A stretch of DNA of 64,000 bases. It comes from Rheinheimera oceanensis. GTDB taxonomy: Bacteria; Pseudomonadota; Gammaproteobacteria; Enterobacterales; Alteromonadaceae. Position 1 is the first letter of the stretch. Each line of letters opens with the position of its first letter. Location of the stretch: positions 487,675 to 551,674 of the forward strand of contig NZ_JAGPNM010000002.1 of the NCBI RefSeq assembly GCF_018831085.1, in the 5' to 3' direction. A program made the translations under genes and the position numbers. The notes beneath the pieces are model-generated. The model was not told the origin of the DNA. It made no database searches and saw only the letters and a list, made by a program, of their open reading frames with translations. This document shows positions 1-9,942 of the stretch, piece after piece.

Positions 1-75
1 GGTGTATTGCTTTTGGCCCAAGGCCAGCGGGGAGATAAGCAGTAATAGCGGTAAAGTAAAACGCATCCAGCGCAT
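1..75 (-). CDS. Partial exported protein (N-terminus only)
   Basis: The reverse strand opens with ATG at 75 and runs 25 codons off the left edge. The peptide starts MRWMRFTLPL, followed by a leucine-rich hydrophobic core and a small-residue stretch (SPLALG) that would suit signal peptidase I, so the product is probably secreted or periplasmic. An AGGGA ribosome-binding site lies about 6 bases upstream. An alternative ATG sits three codons in, at 66. Function cannot be judged from this fragment. Confidence 0.55.
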   Translation of the reverse strand, partial: MRWMRFTLPLLLLISPLALGQKQYT

Positions 76-372
76 AAGGCGTCCCTGAATTATGGAATAA
101 GGATGCTAGCAAGAGGAGGATTGCGCGGCAAGTAGCATATGCCTGAGTGATTACTATTGCTTAACTCTGTCAGCCTAAGGTTTTCGGAATATAAATTATC
201 AACGACACTGACCCCATCGACTAGCATACATTAACGCATTGCGCCGATTTAGATTATCTGCAGCATAATTTAGACAGTTTAACGCCCAAATAAAATTCCC
301 TCAGCGTAACATTGACAACTCTAGAGCCAACATCAATTCTCTGGTGATCATTTACAGCAACGCGAGGAAATT

Positions 373-1353
373 ATGAATAAAAAAATATCAGTTATTGCCG
401 CCGTCGTATTATCTATGGTCAGCGCAGCTGGGCAAGCTCAAGACATCGGGACTATTGCAACAAAAACAGTAGATACTTTTACTGAACTTGCCTCAGGGCC
501 ACATCATGGCTTTAGAGCTAACCATGCAAAAGGCACATTTCTGACAGGCAGCTTTACGCCCACTGCAGAAGCACAGCAGCTGAGTGTTGCACCGCATTTT
601 CAAGCAACGGTTCCAGTTGTTGTACGGTTTTCTACTGGCACTGGTGTGCCTGCACTACCAGACGCATCTCCGCATGCACGCCCATATGGGATGGCCATCC
701 GCTTTAACTTAGCCGATGGCGGCTTTACCGACATCGTCAGCATATCTCATAACGGTTTTCCGGTAGCGACACCTGAAAAGTTTCTGGAACTGTTAACTTT
801 AATTAAAAATGCGCCAGCAGACACTGCCATACCTTCAGCGCTGGATAAGTTTATGGCTGCACATCCTGCGGCTGCAGCTTTTGCTGCCGCATCGAAACCG
901 GTACCGGTGAGTTTTGCCAACCAACCGTTTTTTGGCGTTAACAGTTTTATCTTTGAAAACCATTCAGGTAAGCAGCAGTACTTCCGCTACCGGATAATCC
1001 CCAAAGCTGGTGAGAAATATATGGAAACGGCCGAAGCAGAAAACGCAGCAACCGATGTACTGATGCAGGAGATCGGTCAACGAGTGCAGTCAGCAGCTGT
1101 AGAATATATATTACAAGCGCAATTACCCAAGGACGGCGACCCGTTGTTGGATGGCAGCCAGCCCTGGCCAAATGACCGCAACATCGTAGAACTTGGAACA
1201 TTGCGGCTAAACGCAGTACCGCAGGAGATATCTCACCTTGATAAACAAATGTTTAACCCTCTTGCTTTGCCAAAAGGCATAACGGCAAGTGCAGATCCAG
1301 TACTACAATTTCGCCCGGTAGTTTATGCAGTAAGTTTCGGCCGCCGCTTGTAA
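373..1353 (+). CDS. Periplasmic catalase-related peroxidase (SrpA-like)
   Basis: 326 residues. An N-terminal signal peptide (about residues 1-22) is followed by a compact catalase fold. The distal haem histidine is H51 in the RANHAKG motif, the probable distal Asn is N127 (SHNGFPV), and the proximal haem-ligand motif is R314-x3-Y318 near the C-terminus. It is much shorter than true catalases (about 480 residues or more), as expected for the minimal 'catalase family peroxidase' group. That group uses haem to reduce organic peroxides and typically has weak catalase activity. Start supported by GAGGAAA 5 bases upstream. The gene stands alone, so it probably has its own promoter in the 300-bp upstream region. 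Physiological substrate unknown. Confidence 0.85.
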   Translation: MNKKISVIAAVVLSMVSAAGQAQDIGTIATKTVDTFTELASGPHHGFRANHAKGTFLTGSFTPTAEAQQLSVAPHFQATVPVVVRFSTGTGVPALPDASPHARPYGMAIRFNLADGGFTDIVSISHNGFPVATPEKFLELLTLIKNAPADTAIPSALDKFMAAHPAAAAFAAASKPVPVSFANQPFFGVNSFIFENHSGKQQYFRYRIIPKAGEKYMETAEAENAATDVLMQEIGQRVQSAAVEYILQAQLPKDGDPLLDGSQPWPNDRNIVELGTLRLNAVPQEISHLDKQMFNPLALPKGITASADPVLQFRPVVYAVSFGRRL

Positions 1354-1379
1354 AAGCAAACCGCAGAGATAGTCAAAGC

Positions 1380-1411
1380 AGCACCTGATTAATCATCGTT
1401 GATCAGGTGCT
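1380..1411. terminator. Inverted repeat after the peroxidase gene
   Basis: AGCACCTGAT (1380-1389) and ATCAGGTGCT (1402-1411) form a perfect 10-bp stem with a 12-base loop, 27 bp after the peroxidase stop. There is no T-run on either side, so intrinsic termination is uncertain. It may instead stabilise the mRNA end. Confidence 0.4.
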
Positions 1412-1505
1412 CAAGCTCTTATCAGACTATAGTTATCGCTTTTGCGGCTTTCACCGCAAACGTTGTGCTCAAATAACGCAATACAAATACTTTGATGAAA
1501 AACCG

Positions 1506-1739
1506 CTAACGGCTAAGCAACCAAAGCCCCAGCGCGCTACTATGCCCAAGCGGCTTTGCAGTAATGTTGCCCTGCCTATCAATAACATAATAGATAGGAA
1601 ATGCCTGAATCTGATAATCCGTTGCCATTTGCTGATTGCCCAGTAATACCGGCACCTGTAAGTCTAAATCTGCGATAAAGTTAGCAGCCTGCTCAGAGGA
1701 ATCATATTGCATGGCGCTTAAAAACAACAAAGGCCGCAT
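1506..1739 (-). pseudogene. Truncated TlpA/thioredoxin-fold remnant
   Basis: This reverse-strand frame encodes what looks like the C-terminal half of a TlpA/ResA-type thioredoxin: a VPVLLG strand, then YQIQAFPIYYVIDRQGNI, matching the family's cis-proline and 'P-x-x-x-x-ID-x-x-G' strands, then a short tail ending LLSR. The N-terminal half with the CxxC redox motif is missing. The only ATG that opens the frame lies inside the loop of the lpd terminator, and there is no ribosome-binding site. It is best read as the stump of a deleted exported thiol-disulfide gene left beside lpd. A functional small protein is unlikely. Family assignment is by eye from the motif pattern. Confidence 0.5.
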
Positions 1740-1750
1740 TCGCGGCCTTT
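1720..1750 (-). terminator. Intrinsic terminator of the pdh operon (after lpd)
   Basis: On the reverse strand AAAGGCCGC, a 4-base loop and GCGGCCTTT form a 9-bp stem (1729-1750), followed by a T-rich tail (TTGTTTTT). It lies 26 bp beyond the lpd stop. Confidence 0.85.
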
Positions 1751-1775
1751 GTGTTAAACACTCAACTCAGAAAAA

Positions 1776-3188
1776 TTACTTTTTCTTCGCTTTCGGGTTT
1801 GGCAGGTCGGTGATTGAGCCTTCGTAAATCTCGGCGGCTAAGCCGATAGACTCGTTCAGCGTTGGGTGAGCATGGATGGTTAACGCGATATCTTCAGCGT
1901 CGGCACCCATTTCTACTGCTAAGCAGATTTCACCCAGCATTTCACCGGCGTTAATACCAACAATAGCGCCACCCAGAATACGGTGGGTTTCTTTGTCAAA
2001 AATCAGCTTGGTGAAGCCTTCAGTACGGGCAGAAGCGATTGCACGGCCTGACGCTGCCCATGGGAAGGTAGCAGTTTCAATTTTTAAGCCCTGCTCTTTC
2101 GCTTCTTTCTCGGTAACGCCTGTCCAGGCCATTTCCGGGTCGGTATACGCTACTGACGGAATGCAGCGCGGGTCGAAGTAGTGCTTCTGGCCGGCAATGA
2201 CTTCAGCGGCTACATGGCCTTCGTGTACCGCTTTATGCGCTAACATTGGCTGGCCGATAACGTCACCGATAGCATAGATATGGCCAACGTTAGTACGCAG
2301 TTGCTTATCTACATTGATAAAGCCGCGCTCGTCTACGTTAACACCGGCTTTAGCGGCATCTAACAGGTTGCCATTTGGCTTACGGCCAACTGCTACCAGG
2401 ATTTTGTCGTAACGCACTGCTTTTTCTGGCGCGTTTTTACCTTCGAAAGTTACGTATAAACCGTCTTTTTTCGCTTCTACACCAACAACTTTGGTAGACA
2501 ACATAATGTTGTAGTTGTCTTTGTTGTACTTGGTGTAGGCTTTAACGATGTCAGCGTCAGCCGCTGGTACTAACTGATCAGCAAATTCTACTACTGATAC
2601 TTTAGAACCCAGTGCGCGATACACGGTACCCATTTCCAGGCCGATAATACCGCCGCCTAATACCAGCATTTCGCCCGGAATGTCTTTTAATTCCAGCGCG
2701 CCGGTAGAATCGATAATACGGTCGTCATCTTTTGGAATAAACGGCAGTGATACCGGCTCTGAACCAGCAGCAATAATGGCGTGTTCAAAGGTAATTTTAG
2801 TGTCGCCAACCTGTAAGGTGTTAGCACCGGTAAATTTACCGTAACCGGTAACTACCTTCACTTTACGCATTTTCGACATACCGGCCAGGCCGTTAGTCAG
2901 TTGGCCAACTACTTTGTCTTTCCAGCTACGGATTTTGTCTAAATCAATTTTCGGCTCACCAAAAGTAACGCCGTGCGACGCCATATCGCGGGCATCGTCA
3001 ATAACCTTAGCAACGTGTAATAAGGCTTTAGACGGAATACAACCTACGTTTAAGCACACACCGCCTAAGGTGCTGCGCGCTTCAACCAGGGTAACGTCCA
3101 AACCTAAGTCTGCTGCACGGAAGGCTGCAGAATAACCACCAGGGCCTGCGCCCACAACTACTACCTGAGTTTTGATATCGTTGCTCAT
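1776..3188 (-). CDS. lpdA: Dihydrolipoyl dehydrogenase (E3)
   Basis: 470-residue FAD/NAD disulfide oxidoreductase that reoxidises dihydrolipoamide for pyruvate dehydrogenase, and normally also for 2-oxoglutarate dehydrogenase and glycine cleavage. The N-terminal FAD-binding motif is GAGPGG (13-18). The redox-active pair is C45/C50 in GGVCLNVGC. A second GxGxxG-type motif (GGGIIG, near 180) binds NAD. The C-terminal dimerisation domain carries the active-site HAHPTLNE (His-Glu pair). Last gene of pdhR-aceE-aceF-lpd. The 148-bp gap before it suggests partly independent expression, as in E. coli. Confidence 0.97.
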   Translation of the reverse strand: MSNDIKTQVVVVGAGPGGYSAAFRAADLGLDVTLVEARSTLGGVCLNVGCIPSKALLHVAKVIDDARDMASHGVTFGEPKIDLDKIRSWKDKVVGQLTNGLAGMSKMRKVKVVTGYGKFTGANTLQVGDTKITFEHAIIAAGSEPVSLPFIPKDDDRIIDSTGALELKDIPGEMLVLGGGIIGLEMGTVYRALGSKVSVVEFADQLVPAADADIVKAYTKYNKDNYNIMLSTKVVGVEAKKDGLYVTFEGKNAPEKAVRYDKILVAVGRKPNGNLLDAAKAGVNVDERGFINVDKQLRTNVGHIYAIGDVIGQPMLAHKAVHEGHVAAEVIAGQKHYFDPRCIPSVAYTDPEMAWTGVTEKEAKEQGLKIETATFPWAASGRAIASARTEGFTKLIFDKETHRILGGAIVGINAGEMLGEICLAVEMGADAEDIALTIHAHPTLNESIGLAAEIYEGSITDLPNPKAKKK

Positions 3189-3336
3189 CGTATTACCTTT
3201 TCATTGAGTCGGTGTTCTGACAGCGTCACTTTGTAGGGTACGGCTATCAGGCGAAAAAAGTGGCAGAATTTTAACATCCTGCCTGAGCGATGTCCCGTAA
3301 CTTTTCAGCACGGGACACAAAATTCGCTCTTAGCTG
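3189..3336 (-). promoter_or_regulatory. aceF-lpd spacer with two hairpins
   Basis: This 148-bp spacer, read on the reverse strand, holds TGTCCCGT/ACGGGACA (3310-3317 with 3291-3298, 8-bp stem, no T-run). After it comes GGCAG...CTGCC followed by a short T-run (near 3255-3285), which resembles a weak intrinsic terminator or attenuator. No clear -10/-35 pair was picked. It could lower or uncouple lpd expression relative to aceEF. Confidence 0.35.
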
Positions 3337-4983
3337 TTACATAATGATCTGGCGAATATCGGCCAGATAGCTGGCCAGCGTCGCGGTAAAGCGTGCTGCC
3401 AGGGCGCCGTCGATAACGCGGTGATCGTAAGATACACTTAGCGGTAGCATCAGCTTGGGTTCAAACTCTTTACCGTTCCATTTCGGTTTAATGTCTGATT
3501 TCGACACCCCTAATATGGCGACTTCCGGCGCATTTACAATAGGCGTAAACGCCGTACCGCCAATGCCACCTAAGCTTGATATGGTAAAGCAGCCGCCCTG
3601 CATATCAGCAGCAGTTAACTTACCTTCGCGCGCTTTTACCGAAATGTCCTGCAACTCGCGTGACAGCTCGATAATGCCTTTTTTGTTTACATCACGTACT
3701 ACCGGCACTACCAGGCCATTGGGCGTATCGACCGCTATGCCTAAATGCACGTATTTCTTCAGAATTAAGCTGGCGCCATCTTCCGACAATGAGCTGTTAA
3801 AGGTTGGAAATTCTTCCAGCGCCTTAGCCACTGCTTTCATAATAAACACCAGCGGGGTGTACTTCACGCCGAGTTTTTTCTTCTCGGCCAGTGTATTTTG
3901 CTCTTTACGGAAGTCTTCCAGGCCGGTGATATCGGCTTCATCAAACTGGGTAACATGCGGAATACGTACCCAGTTACGGTGTAAATTATTGCCGGATAAC
4001 TTCTGAATGCGCGACAGTGGCTTGGCTTCTACTTCACCGAACTTGGCAAAATCAACTTTTGGCCAGGCAATTAAGTCAAAGCCCATGCTATTGCCTGAGC
4101 CAGTACCTGCAGTTGCACCGCTTTCAACCTGTTTAACCAGTTGCTTCACGTAGTTTTGCACGTCTTCTTTAACAACGCGGCCTTTGCGGCCTGTGCCGTT
4201 AACCTTGGCCAGGTTAATGCCAAACTCACGCGCTAAGCGACGGATAACCGGCGAGGCATGGGCATAGGCGCTGTTTTCAACAAAGCCATCGGCCGCTGTT
4301 GTAGAAGCTGAGGCAACTGGCGCTGTTGCAGTAGCAGCGGGTGCAGCTTCAGTTTTGGTTTCCGCTTTAGTTTCAGCTTTTGGCGCTTCAGTTGCTGCCG
4401 CAGGTGAAGCATCGGCTGAACCTGTGGTTTCAAACACCATTATCAGGCTTCCGGTAGAAACCTTATCGCCTACGCTGATTTTAATTTCTTTAACCTTACC
4501 GGCGAACGGCGCCGGCACTTCCATACTGGCTTTGTCACCTTCAACACTAAGCAAAGACTGATCTTCGCTTACCGTATCGCCAACTTTCACCATAATTTCA
4601 GTCACTTCAACGGCGTCACCACCAATATCCGGTACTTTTACATCTTGTACACTGGCGGTTTTGCTTTCAGTTTTGGCTTCGGTTTTAGTTTCAGCCTTGC
4701 TGTCTGCTTTGGCTTCTTCCTTTGCCGGTGCAGCATCTGCTTTGGCAGCGCCTTCGCCTTCAAAGGTCATAATCAGGCTGCCGGTTTTAACCTTGTCGCC
4801 TACTTTTACTTTAATTTCTTTTACTACACCGGCGTCATTGGCCGGTACTTCCATAGAAGCCTTGTCACCTTCTACGCTTAGCAGCGATTGGTCGGCAGCT
4901 ACTTTGTCACCGACTTTTACCAGAATTTCGGTTACTTCAACTTCATCAGCACCAATATCCGGTACATGAATTTCAATAGTCAT
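3337..4983 (-). CDS. aceF: Pyruvate dehydrogenase E2 (dihydrolipoamide acetyltransferase)
   Basis: 548 residues with the standard modular E2 layout. Two lipoyl domains (about 1-77 and 113-190) carry the lipoylation lysines K41 and K151 in identical GDKASME motifs. Ala/Lys/Thr/Glu-rich flexible linkers follow each domain. The E3/E1-binding domain begins around [16 protein letters not shown], and the C-terminal acetyltransferase domain ends with the active-site motif SYDHRVIDG (His and Asp). E. coli E2 has three lipoyl domains; many other gammaproteobacteria have two. It transfers acetyl groups from E1 to CoA. The gene follows aceE after 11 bp, so the two are co-transcribed. Confidence 0.97.
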   Translation of the reverse strand: MTIEIHVPDIGADEVEVTEILVKVGDKVAADQSLLSVEGDKASMEVPANDAGVVKEIKVKVGDKVKTGSLIMTFEGEGAAKADAAPAKEEAKADSKAETKTEAKTESKTASVQDVKVPDIGGDAVEVTEIMVKVGDTVSEDQSLLSVEGDKASMEVPAPFAGKVKEIKISVGDKVSTGSLIMVFETTGSADASPAAATEAPKAETKAETKTEAAPAATATAPVASASTTAADGFVENSAYAHASPVIRRLAREFGINLAKVNGTGRKGRVVKEDVQNYVKQLVKQVESGATAGTGSGNSMGFDLIAWPKVDFAKFGEVEAKPLSRIQKLSGNNLHRNWVRIPHVTQFDEADITGLEDFRKEQNTLAEKKKLGVKYTPLVFIMKAVAKALEEFPTFNSSLSEDGASLILKKYVHLGIAVDTPNGLVVPVVRDVNKKGIIELSRELQDISVKAREGKLTAADMQGGCFTISSLGGIGGTAFTPIVNAPEVAILGVSKSDIKPKWNGKEFEPKLMLPLSVSYDHRVIDGALAARFTATLASYLADIRQIIM

Positions 4984-4994
4984 GTGTAATCCTC

Positions 4995-7661
4995 TTATGC
5001 GTACAGCGGGTTGGTTTTGCCGCTGTCGATGCCGAATTTCTTAAGCGCATCTGTCACTACGGTTTTCTTCAACTCGCCCTGCTTCACCAGCTCGCTCAGT
5101 GCGGCCACTACGATATAACCAGCGTTCACTTCAAAGTGGCGGCGCAGGTTTTCACGGCTGTCAGAACGGCCAAAACCGTCGGTGCCCAACACTTTGTAAG
5201 ACGTAGCCGGAATAAAAGCACGTACCTGATCGGCGTAGTTTTTCATATAGTCGGTAGCAGCAATGGCTGGCGCTTTGTTCATTACCGTAGCAATGTACGG
5301 CGTTTTAGCCTTGGCATCCGGGTTTAGCATATTAAAGCGCTCAGCGTCCTGGCCGTCACGCGCCAGTTCGTTAAACGAGGTTACTGAGTACACGTCTGAC
5401 GCTACGCCGTAATCTTTGCTTAAAATTTCTGCCGCTTTACGCACTTCATTTAAGATAGTGCCTGAGCCCATCAGCTGTACCTTACCGCGATCGCCATTTA
5501 AGCTTTCCAGCTTGTAAATACCACGGCGGATACCTTCTTCGGCGCCTTTTGGCATAGCCGGGTGATGGTAGTTTTCATTCATTACGGTGATGTAGTAATA
5601 AATGTTTTCCTGATCTTTACCGTACATGCGGCGGATACCGTCTTGCAGAATAACCGCCAGCTCGAAGGCGTAGGTTGGGTCATACGAAATACAGTTGGGT
5701 ACTGTGCCGGCCAGAATATGGCTGTGACCGTCTTCGTGCTGTAAGCCTTCACCGTTAAGCGTGGTACGGCCCGCCGTAGCACCTAACAGGAAGCCGCGTG
5801 CCTGCTGATCACCGGCCAGCCAGGCCATATCGCCCACGCGCTGGAAACCAAACATAGAGTAGTAAATGTAAAACGGGATCATCGGTAAGTCGTTAGTGCT
5901 GTACGATGTGGCCGCCGCTACCCAGGACGACATCGCGCCCAGCTCGTTAATACCTTCCTGCAGTACCTGGCCACCCACGTCTTCTTTGTAATAGCTTACT
6001 ACTGAGCGGTCTTCCGGCGTGTAGTTCTGGCCACCCGGGTTATAAATACCGATTTGGCGGAATAAACCTTCCATACCAAAAGTACGGGCTTCGTCGGCAA
6101 TAATTGGCACTATTTGCTTACCGATATGCTCGTCTTTCAGCAGAATATTCAGCGCCCGCACATAGGCCATAGTGGTAGAAATTTCGCGTTTTTGCTCTTC
6201 TAACAAACCGTCAAAGGCGCTTAATTCCGGCAGCGTTAGTGGCTTGGTAAAGTTAGGCAGGCGCACCGGCGTATAACCGTGCAGCGCTTTGCGCCGTGCG
6301 TGCATATATTCCAGCTCTGGCGAGCCTTCAGGCAGCTTAATGTAAGGCAGATCAGCAACCTGTTCTTCGCTAATATAGTCTTCCAGGCCTAAACGCTTGC
6401 GCAGTTGCAGCACGTGCGTCATATCCATTTTCTTCACCTGGTGGGCAATGTTCTTGCCTTCTGCCGCTTCGCCCATGCCGTAACCTTTTACTGTTTTCGC
6501 CAGGATAACAGTAGGTTTGTCGGTGCATTCCTGCGCTGCTTTAAAGGCCGCAAACAGCTTAGATGGCTCGTGGCCGCCGCGTTTTAAAGCAAAAATTTCT
6601 TCGTCGGTCATGTCAGCAACCAGTGCTGCGGTTTCCGGATAACGGCCGAAGAAGTGCTTACGCACATAGGCACCGTCGTTGGCTTTGTAAGTCTGGTAAT
6701 CACCGTCGATGGTTTCGTTCATCAGCTGTAACAGCTTGCCGGTGGTGTCTTTGGCCAGCAATTTGTCCCAGCCACGGCCCCATACTACTTTAATTACGTT
6801 CCAGCCGGCGCCACGGAATAAGCCTTCCAGTTCCTGGATAATTTTACCGTTACCCATTACCGGGCCGTCGAGGCGCTGCAGGTTACAGTTAATTAAGTAA
6901 CACAGGTTGCCCAGTTTTTCGCGGGCAGCAAAGCTGATAGCACCGCGTGATTCCGGCTCGTCCATCTCGCCATCGCCCAAAAAGGCATAAACGCGCTGGG
7001 CGCTGGTGTCTTTTAAACCGCGGCCGTGTAAATACTTTAAAAACCGCGCCTGATAAATAGAAGCAATAGGGCCTAAACCCATAGACACAGTAGGGAACTG
7101 CCAAAACTCCGGCATTAATTTCGGGTGCGGGTAGCTGGATAAGCCTTTGCCGTCTACTTCCTGACGGAAGCTGTCCAGTTGCTCTGCCGTTAAGCGGCCT
7201 TCAACAAAAGCACGGGCATAAATACCCGGTGAAATATGGCCCTGGTAATACACTAAATCGCCGCCGTCTTTTTCGTTCGGTGCGCGGAAGAAGTGGTTAA
7301 AACAGGTTTCATAAAACGCCGCAGAAGACTGGTAAGACGCCATATGGCCGCCTAAATCCAGCTCTTTTTTTGAGCCGCGCAGTACAATCATAATGGCATT
7401 CCAGCGGATCACCGAGCGGATACGTCGTTCCAGGTTAACATCGCCGGGGTAAGCCGGCTCTTGTTGCGGTGGAATGGTGTTAATGTAGTTGGTAGTTACA
7501 CCGGTTGGCATAGCAACGCCTTCTAACCGGGCTTGCTCCAGTACCTGCTCCAGCAGGAACTGCGCGCGCTCTACCCCTTCAGTGCGAACAACCGATTCCA
7601 GCGCTTCAAGCCACTCTTTGGTTTCCAGAGCGTCGATGTCAACTTTACTGACTTCAGACAT
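4995..7661 (-). CDS. aceE: Pyruvate dehydrogenase E1 (homodimeric)
   Basis: 888-residue thiamine-diphosphate enzyme that decarboxylates pyruvate and acetylates the E2 lipoyl groups. Its length and sequence match the single-chain AceE type, not the alpha/beta type. The thiamine-diphosphate motif is [13 protein letters not shown]...NCNLQ. A GYGMGEA segment and the central Pyr-domain signature [15 protein letters not shown] are also present. Start supported by AAAGGAAA about 7 bases upstream. It sits 64 bp after pdhR and 11 bp before aceF, giving a pdhR-aceE-aceF-lpd operon under PdhR control. Confidence 0.98.
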   Translation of the reverse strand: MSEVSKVDIDALETKEWLEALESVVRTEGVERAQFLLEQVLEQARLEGVAMPTGVTTNYINTIPPQQEPAYPGDVNLERRIRSVIRWNAIMIVLRGSKKELDLGGHMASYQSSAAFYETCFNHFFRAPNEKDGGDLVYYQGHISPGIYARAFVEGRLTAEQLDSFRQEVDGKGLSSYPHPKLMPEFWQFPTVSMGLGPIASIYQARFLKYLHGRGLKDTSAQRVYAFLGDGEMDEPESRGAISFAAREKLGNLCYLINCNLQRLDGPVMGNGKIIQELEGLFRGAGWNVIKVVWGRGWDKLLAKDTTGKLLQLMNETIDGDYQTYKANDGAYVRKHFFGRYPETAALVADMTDEEIFALKRGGHEPSKLFAAFKAAQECTDKPTVILAKTVKGYGMGEAAEGKNIAHQVKKMDMTHVLQLRKRLGLEDYISEEQVADLPYIKLPEGSPELEYMHARRKALHGYTPVRLPNFTKPLTLPELSAFDGLLEEQKREISTTMAYVRALNILLKDEHIGKQIVPIIADEARTFGMEGLFRQIGIYNPGGQNYTPEDRSVVSYYKEDVGGQVLQEGINELGAMSSWVAAATSYSTNDLPMIPFYIYYSMFGFQRVGDMAWLAGDQQARGFLLGATAGRTTLNGEGLQHEDGHSHILAGTVPNCISYDPTYAFELAVILQDGIRRMYGKDQENIYYYITVMNENYHHPAMPKGAEEGIRRGIYKLESLNGDRGKVQLMGSGTILNEVRKAAEILSKDYGVASDVYSVTSFNELARDGQDAERFNMLNPDAKAKTPYIATVMNKAPAIAATDYMKNYADQVRAFIPATSYKVLGTDGFGRSDSRENLRRHFEVNAGYIVVAALSELVKQGELKKTVVTDALKKFGIDSGKTNPLYA

Positions 7662-7725
7662 ATCGAGGTTTCCTTTGGTTATGCACGCCTGTGTTTTAAA
7701 TGCACAGCTGCGTTAAAAATAATGA

Positions 7726-8484
7726 TCAGCCTTGTTGGGTGCGCCGTAGCGAGCGTTCAATACGCGAACGCTCTTTACCTACATCCAGCAAAGCTTCTTC
7801 GATAAAGGCCAGATGGCCATTACTGGCCTGGCGCGCCTTCTCCGGCTCACCATTTATGACCGCTTGCATCAGCCGTTGCCGATGCGAATTCAGCTGGCCG
7901 ACTATGCCTTCCTTCTGCTGCAGGGTTTCCAGGTTAACCCGGATATTCTGCTCCACCAGTGGCGTTAAGCCACGCACTAAATGCAGTAAAACCACATTGT
8001 GTGACGCCTCTGCCACTGCTAAATAAAAACTGCCTACTGCTTTGGCTTCTGCTTCCAGATCATTTAACTGCTGCGCATCACAAATAGCATCATAGTGGCG
8101 CTTAATCTGGTCAAAATCGGCCGTTGTGCCACGCAATGCGGCGTAATAAGCACATATACCTTCCAGCGCGTGGCGAAATTCCAGTAAATCAAACTGCGAT
8201 TCAGGATGGCGTGCTATTAATTCAAACAATGGATCAGTAAGGCCGGCGGTCATATTGTCGCACACATAGGTGCCACCACCCTGACGGCGGCTAAGCAGGC
8301 CTTTGGCTTCCAGCTTTTGAATGGCCTCGCGCAATGACGGGCGCGATACGGCAAACATTTGAGCTAAATCACGCTCGGGTGGCAGCTTTTGGCCCGGTGC
8401 AAAACTGCCCTCCAGCAACATGTTTTCCAGTTGCTCAACAATGCGATCAGAGAGTTTAGCCGGTTTAATTTTAAAATCTGCCAT
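7726..8484 (-). CDS. pdhR: Pyruvate-responsive repressor PdhR (GntR/FadR family)
   Basis: 252 residues. The N-terminal GntR winged helix-turn-helix (about 8-78) includes LPPERDLAQMFAVSRPSLREAIQKLEAKGLL. The C-terminal FCD effector-binding domain is all-helical. In E. coli PdhR represses its own operon and releases DNA on binding pyruvate. Here a perfect PdhR palindrome lies 41 bp upstream of the start, consistent with autorepression. First gene of the pyruvate dehydrogenase operon. The ribosome-binding site is weak, which could limit translation of the repressor. Confidence 0.93.
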   Translation of the reverse strand: MADFKIKPAKLSDRIVEQLENMLLEGSFAPGQKLPPERDLAQMFAVSRPSLREAIQKLEAKGLLSRRQGGGTYVCDNMTAGLTDPLFELIARHPESQFDLLEFRHALEGICAYYAALRGTTADFDQIKRHYDAICDAQQLNDLEAEAKAVGSFYLAVAEASHNVVLLHLVRGLTPLVEQNIRVNLETLQQKEGIVGQLNSHRQRLMQAVINGEPEKARQASNGHLAFIEEALLDVGKERSRIERSLRRTQQG

Positions 8485-8524
8485 GCCGTGTTGAGGTTTC
8501 CCGTGGGCTGTAAGCCTTTTTGTA

Positions 8525-8541
8525 AATTGGTATTACCAATT
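8525..8541 (-). promoter_or_regulatory. PdhR operator (perfect palindrome)
   Basis: AATTGGTATTACCAATT matches the E. coli PdhR consensus AATTGGTnnnACCAATT at every fixed position. The flanking A/T pair extends the dyad by one base each side. It lies 41-57 bp upstream of pdhR, where a promoter is expected. Confidence 0.9.
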
Positions 8542-8672
8542 TGTTTTTAGTGGCGATAAGGTAACAGTTTCTGCTTAGCAAGTAAATAAAGCAGAGATTA
8601 CCGGCAAAGGCAAAAGCAGAAAATAGTTAGAGTAATAACTCAGTATGCAGCCGCTGGCAACGCTGCCGGAAG

Positions 8673-8686
8673 AATTGGTCTGACCA
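8673..8686. promoter_or_regulatory. Second, imperfect PdhR-like site
   Basis: AATTGGTCTGACCA keeps one complete half-site and four bases of the other (AATTGGT-CTG-ACCAgg). It lies 131 bp upstream of the perfect operator and directly beside the 3' end of the sensor kinase gene. It could be an auxiliary PdhR site. A chance match is possible. Confidence 0.4.
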
Positions 8687-8688
8687 GG

Positions 8689-9942
8689 CTAGTTTGACGG
8701 AAATTTTAAACTGATACAGGTGCCGCACGCATCGCTATGCAGCTGATAGCCTATATGCCATTTATCACACAAGCGCTTTACCAGTGACAAGCCAAGGCCC
8801 ATGCCGGTGCTGTTACTGCCTTTAATGCCGCAGTCAAATATTTGCTGTTGTAGCTGCGCATCGATACCGCTGCCACTATCCTGTACCGTTAACACCTGAG
8901 CGGCAAAAGCGATGCGGATAACCCCTGCAGCGGTATAGTCAAAGGCATTACCTATAAGGTTGTTTAGCAGCATCAGTAGCGACGTCGGATCTATTGTCAG
9001 CTGTGCCGCTGGGGCAATATCCAGTTCGAGTTCAATCGCCTTGCCAGCTAACTTTATCTGCTGCTGTAATACGCTTTGTTCTACCACTGGTAGCAGTGTT
9101 ACCGGCACTGGCGCTGGCAAATCTTCCCGCGCCAGTAGCATCAGGGTTTCGATAGTCTGGTTTATCTGCAACTGTGCCTGTTGCAAGCGTTCGACATACT
9201 GTAATTGCTGTGGCGTTAAAGGGCTATGTTGTAGCAAGGTAAGGGCGCCCTGCATTACCGTAAGTGGTGTACGCAGCTCATGTGACACATCCTGGGTAAA
9301 TTGCTGTTCACGGCCAATAAACCCGGCCAGCCGCTGCCAGGCGGCTTGCAGTGCGCGCGCTAAGCGGCCAATTTCGTCGGCGGCAAAATTGTCGGCAAAA
9401 CTGCTGGTAACTGGCTTGGCTGGCTGCAAGCCCGTGCTGTCAACCAACTGCGTCAGCTTATATAACGGTTTAAGCAGCCGCCTTGCCAATAAATAAGCAA
9501 AGACGGCAGAACACAGCAGTACAACGGCCAACAGCAGCATTAAAAATTCAGCCAGTTGTGGCCGCATCGCTCTGACTACCAGTTGCCCGGTTACATCTGC
9601 CAGCAAAAAGCCACGCGACAACCGGATAAGGTGGTAATGCCGGCCATTGTCCAACGCGAATTCGCTGCGTTCAGGCGCCTGTTGTAATCTGGTTTGGATC
9701 TGCTTTGGCAACGCTGAAATATCACTGGCATAAGTTACAAACTGCAGATGCGTCTGTATTGTGCTACCGGCTGCTAATTGTTGTTCAGCGTAAGCCGCTT
9801 CCGCTTGCAGTAAGGTTTCAAACAGTTGATCTTCGGTATGGTAAGCAAAAATAATGGCACTGACGCCAAACAACACCCCAACCAGCATGGAGCTGGCGAT
9901 AAAGGTCAGCAGAATACGCCGTTGCAGCGATAACACTGTCAT
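8689..9942 (-). CDS. Sensor histidine kinase
   Basis: 417 residues. Membrane helices at about 10-33 and 132-155 enclose a periplasmic sensor region of about 100 residues. Then come a HAMP-like segment, the phosphorylated H221 in SHELRTPLTV (HisKA), the N-box NNLIGNAFDY, the G1 box DSGSGID and the G2 box GMGLGLSLVKRL. It phosphorylates the response regulator encoded just upstream; the two genes overlap by 4 bp. The overall plan is that of OmpR-partner kinases such as QseC/PmrB, but the sensor region gives no signal identity. The exported hydrolase gene in the same operon may lie in the same response. Confidence 0.9.
   Translation of the reverse strand: MTVLSLQRRILLTFIASSMLVGVLFGVSAIIFAYHTEDQLFETLLQAEAAYAEQQLAAGSTIQTHLQFVTYASDISALPKQIQTRLQQAPERSEFALDNGRHYHLIRLSRGFLLADVTGQLVVRAMRPQLAEFLMLLLAVVLLCSAVFAYLLARRLLKPLYKLTQLVDSTGLQPAKPVTSSFADNFAADEIGRLARALQAAWQRLAGFIGREQQFTQDVSHELRTPLTVMQGALTLLQHSPLTPQQLQYVERLQQAQLQINQTIETLMLLAREDLPAPVPVTLLPVVEQSVLQQQIKLAGKAIELELDIAPAAQLTIDPTSLLMLLNNLIGNAFDYTAAGVIRIAFAAQVLTVQDSGSGIDAQLQQQIFDCGIKGSNSTGMGLGLSLVKRLCDKWHIGYQLHSDACGTCISLKFPSN

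Noticed and set aside
1407..1827. Small forward-strand open frames at 1407-1646 and 1636-1827
   Set aside because: No ribosome-binding site and no family resemblance; they run antisense to the thioredoxin remnant and lpd.
3455..4969. Forward-strand open frames opposite aceF (up to 183 codons)
   Set aside because: Antisense shadows of a strongly biased coding sequence.
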